A DNA stretch of 64,000 nt from Leptospira semungkisensis. Its GTDB lineage: Bacteria > Spirochaetota > Leptospiria > Leptospirales > Leptospiraceae. The translations under genes and the position numbers were made by a program. The notes under the pieces were generated by a model. That model had not been told where the DNA came from and searched no databases. It worked only from the letters and a program-made list of their open reading frames with translations. Location: contig NZ_RQEP01000012.1 in the NCBI RefSeq assembly GCF_004770055.1, positions 230,176-294,175 of the forward strand, given 5' to 3'. This document shows positions 61,460 through 64,000 of the stretch, piece after piece; position 1 is the first letter of the stretch, and each line of letters starts with the position of its first letter.

Positions 61460-64000
61460 TTAGCTAAACTTATTTTTATATTCAATAAGTATTGGATCAT
61501 TTTCGGACAACACAATGGCTTCATCTATATATTCATGAAACTTATCGTTTTGACCAAGCCCTAAATATGATTCGGCATACATTCGGCAGATTTTGATCAT
61601 TTTCCCATCATAGACTTGTGGAACTTTTGATAAATAGCTATCTAAATTATTTATAATATTTCGATAACATTCATTTCTCTCATATTTATTAGATTTACCA
61701 ATAATTTTAATATTTCGGCGAACCATTTTGACCTTTTCATACTCTGCATTAGAAAGAGAATACAACATTTCATCTCGATTTCTCTCAACCGTTGCTATTT
61801 CGCGAGCGTCCTTGTAACTTTTGATGGCGAGATCGAAATTTTTCTGTTTTAACAAATTATCACCAATATGTTTTAAATACAAATAATTTGGCTTAGCCTC
61901 ATTCGCCTTGCGAAGACAAAGAATAGCTTCTTGCAAGTTATTTTTATACTGCGATTGAAATATTGAATATATGTACCAAACGTAGCTTTCATTCGGATAA
62001 TCTTTTGTTACCTTTTTGAATAGAGTGTCTGCTTCCTCAATTTCACCGAATTCCGCATGCTTCATAGCTTTATCTGAGATTTTTCTCGGGATCAAAGATC
62101 CCTTATCTATACTCCGCTCTTCTACAACAAATAACTTATATGATTCGATATCTTTCAAATGATAGAATTCTTTTAGTTTTTCTTCTAAGAATGATACTTT
62201 TTCAACTTCAGTATTGATAAATAAAATATACTTCTTTATTAGAGGCAATACAGTATAGCTTTCAATTTCTTGATTATAAACCACTGTAATTAATGAGAGA
62301 GCTTTTAACTGATTTGTAAGATCAAAAATGGACGTTTTCAAGTCTCCTTCCAAGATATAACTCAAAGCATCGTGGTTCAAGTCATCTGTTGACAGACAGA
62401 AGAGCAAAAGAATCTTTCTATGATCTTCGTCGAGTAACTTATATTGCCCCTCAAAGCAGAATTTAGTTAAATCGTCTTCATTCTTGCTAATAGCATTCTT
62501 AATACTAGCAAAAGATTTTCCAAGGTAAATCTGCCCCAAAATACTAGATAGGGCAATGGGCAAACCAGAAGATAAGGAAATAATTTCATTAGAATATTGC
62601 TCAATCTTTTTCATTTGAAGACCTGTTGATAAACAATAATTCGAAATAAACTCACTCGAGTCCGAATAGGATAAATTATTGATATTTACATGCTGATTTA
62701 CATCGAAATGGAATTCACGACTTGTTAAGAGAACTTTTGTAGGTAAAGGAAGGTCATATAAAAAGTCCCAGATAGCTTTTAAATTGTCCTTACGAATAGT
62801 TTCCAGATTATCAATTATAATAAACAGCCTTGTTTCTTCTGCGATCTGATAGATAACTTTGGTTTTTTTAATTTGGTCGTATTCTTTATATTCATGAAAT
62901 CCTGTTACTTCGAGTATGATATCTAATAGTTGATTTAAATGTTCGAATGCTTGCGTTAACGGCGAAATCTTTCCGTTCTTTAAAACGGTGTTTTTTGCTG
63001 AAACCCAAATGATATATTCAAAATATAATTCGGATGACTTTTCAAAAAGAAGAATATTATGACAAAATTTTAATGAGATAGCGGTCTTTCCTACTCCACC
63101 AATACCATCTAAGGCAGTCAAATAATGCCTACGATGTGCGATACATTTTTCTAATTCTAAAAGTTCCTCTTTTCTCCCTACAAATTCTTTAAAATCAGGA
63201 TCAGGAACATTGTGTAAAATTCCCGTCTTCGACTTCCGAACATTGGTTTGTAAAGGTTTGATGCCAAATAAAGAATAATCGATATCAAATAACTCCTGGA
63301 TATTTTGTGCAGAAGTTTTTATATATGTGCCTTTTCCTCCGGGACCGTGATACTGTATTTTTTTATGTTGAATCTCAAAGCGGTTATACAGCAATATATT
63401 TCCATCTCTCAGTACCATTAATGGTCGTAAAGAGACTAATGAGTCATTAACAAATAGGTATATACCTTCTTCCGTATAATTTTGAGATAATTTCGCAGGA
63501 TCGATTGAAGTTGCTAAGCCTGCAATTTGCACTGACTCGTATTCACCCTCAGAAGTTTCGTCGATATATAAAACCGGAATTTCGAATACCGGATTAATAA
63601 ACGATATTATATCTTTCAAAAGTGGAAGCAACGATGAGTTAAGGCTTTCAGCAGTCTCCTCAGGTATCAAAGAATGGCTTACTAAGTTATTCTTCAATTT
63701 TATAAGATATTCGAAGTATTCGACCGTATTGAATGTATCTTTATTGTTAAATTCCTTATTTATAAAGAGAAAATACCGCTGCAAGAATGACCTTGTATTT
63801 TCACTTCTATGATTGGAATATAATAGCGAATACCAACTTTTATCTTTGTCTCTTAAAGTCTTAAGGCTAATTTTCAATAACTGTAGCCAAGTTCCTTCAG
63901 TCGGTATATCATAGTTTGAAACGATAAACTTTTCAACTTCAGGACTTGCATAGCCAGAAGTACGTAACTTTGATATTGAGACTATTGCTATGTATTTAAT
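61460..64000 (-). CDS. NB-ARC/STAND NTPase with TPR-like repeats, 5' end outside window
   Basis: The minus-strand frame is open to the last base, and the TTG at 63877 is internal, so the true start lies beyond 64000. At least 846 residues are seen. An N-terminal domain of unknown type is followed by an NB-ARC core: GIGGVGKTA (Walker A, about 63080-63114), LFIIIDNLETI (Walker B, about 62800-62830), LLTSREF (sensor) and GLPIAL (GLPL motif). The C-terminus (about 61460-62060) has TPR-like helical repeats such as AIKSYKDAREIATVERNRDE. STAND NTPases of this layout act in phage defence (Avs-like) or signalling; which applies is not clear. Confidence 0.85.
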   Translation of the reverse strand: MKYIAIVSISKLRTSGYASPEVEKFIVSNYDIPTEGTWLQLLKISLKTLRDKDKSWYSLLYSNHRSENTRSFLQRYFLFINKEFNNKDTFNTVEYFEYLIKLKNNLVSHSLIPEETAESLNSSLLPLLKDIISFINPVFEIPVLYIDETSEGEYESVQIAGLATSIDPAKLSQNYTEEGIYLFVNDSLVSLRPLMVLRDGNILLYNRFEIQHKKIQYHGPGGKGTYIKTSAQNIQELFDIDYSLFGIKPLQTNVRKSKTGILHNVPDPDFKEFVGRKEELLELEKCIAHRRHYLTALDGIGGVGKTAISLKFCHNILLFEKSSELYFEYIIWVSAKNTVLKNGKISPLTQAFEHLNQLLDIILEVTGFHEYKEYDQIKKTKVIYQIAEETRLFIIIDNLETIRKDNLKAIWDFLYDLPLPTKVLLTSREFHFDVNQHVNINNLSYSDSSEFISNYCLSTGLQMKKIEQYSNEIISLSSGLPIALSSILGQIYLGKSFASIKNAISKNEDDLTKFCFEGQYKLLDEDHRKILLLFCLSTDDLNHDALSYILEGDLKTSIFDLTNQLKALSLITVVYNQEIESYTVLPLIKKYILFINTEVEKVSFLEEKLKEFYHLKDIESYKLFVVEERSIDKGSLIPRKISDKAMKHAEFGEIEEADTLFKKVTKDYPNESYVWYIYSIFQSQYKNNLQEAILCLRKANEAKPNYLYLKHIGDNLLKQKNFDLAIKSYKDAREIATVERNRDEMLYSLSNAEYEKVKMVRRNIKIIGKSNKYERNECYRNIINNLDSYLSKVPQVYDGKMIKICRMYAESYLGLGQNDKFHEYIDEAIVLSENDPILIEYKNKFS

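Noticed and set aside
1..64000. tRNA, rRNA, insertion sequences or prophage genes
   Set aside because: No tRNA- or rRNA-like sequence, transposase, phage structural protein or terminal repeats of an insertion sequence were recognised when reading the window; this was by eye only.

Overview
The window looks like a chromosomal segment from a Leptospira-type spirochaete. The basis is moderate GC, a Leptospira-like adenine phosphoribosyltransferase, a FlaA1/CapD-like sugar-nucleotide epimerase, a 7TM-DISM/GGDEF receptor, a long-insert HAMP adenylate cyclase, permissive spirochaetal lipoboxes (LSQC, ISC) and frequent TTG/GTG starts. This is recognition from memory of the families; no search was run.

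Region 1 (1-38.4 kb) is ordinary backbone. It holds an SGNH-like protein cut by the window edge and a GT-C-like membrane protein; a small RRM RNA-binding protein; a tandem HtrA pair of which one member has lost its catalytic residues; apt and htpX; a minus-strand operon of sugar epimerase, SspB-like adaptor and NCS2-type permease; a STAS-like/zinc-ribbon protein; a class III adenylate cyclase; a recC-recB-recD operon with overlapping genes; an SDR; a polysaccharide deacetylase; a GGDEF receptor; an acyl-CoA ligase; an LpxH-like phosphoesterase; an FMN glutamate-synthase-like enzyme; and a COG2509-like flavoprotein.

Region 2 (38.4-51.8 kb) is a patchwork of small accessory genes: four SRPBCC/AHSA1 proteins, two ArsR regulators coupled to them, two TetR regulators divergent from the enzymes they probably control, three RibD-C/DHFR-like reductases, two VOC proteins, two alpha/beta hydrolases, several small membrane proteins and a DUF4256 protein. 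Clear operator-like palindromes lie in front of the ArsR and TetR genes.

Region 3 (about 49.9-60.9 kb) is the main point of interest. Minus-strand genes of unrelated function follow one another, and between 56.3 and 60.6 kb six copies of a 134-154 bp imperfect palindrome separate them. Each copy begins with a form of RYYYAAC and ends with a form of GTTRRRY, and sits just after the stop codon of the gene before it. This is the layout of integron gene cassettes with attC sites. The repeats also carry internal hairpins whose two arms change together between copies. Cassette cargo includes a CrtA-like monooxygenase with an unknown partner, an HNH nuclease, a HEPN-like protein, a two-TM protein, a YiiX-like NlpC/P60 hydrolase, a lipoprotein and an XRE regulator. 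Decayed attC-like relics lie further left (50-54.7 kb). No integron integrase is in the window; from the orientation it would be expected beyond 61 kb, or the array is integrase-less.

Region 4 (60.7-64 kb) has two divergent XRE regulators sharing a control region with CGGTATACCG-type operators, then a large NB-ARC/STAND NTPase with TPR-like repeats, whose reading frame runs off the window end. With the HEPN and HNH cassettes it suggests a defence-related accessory island.
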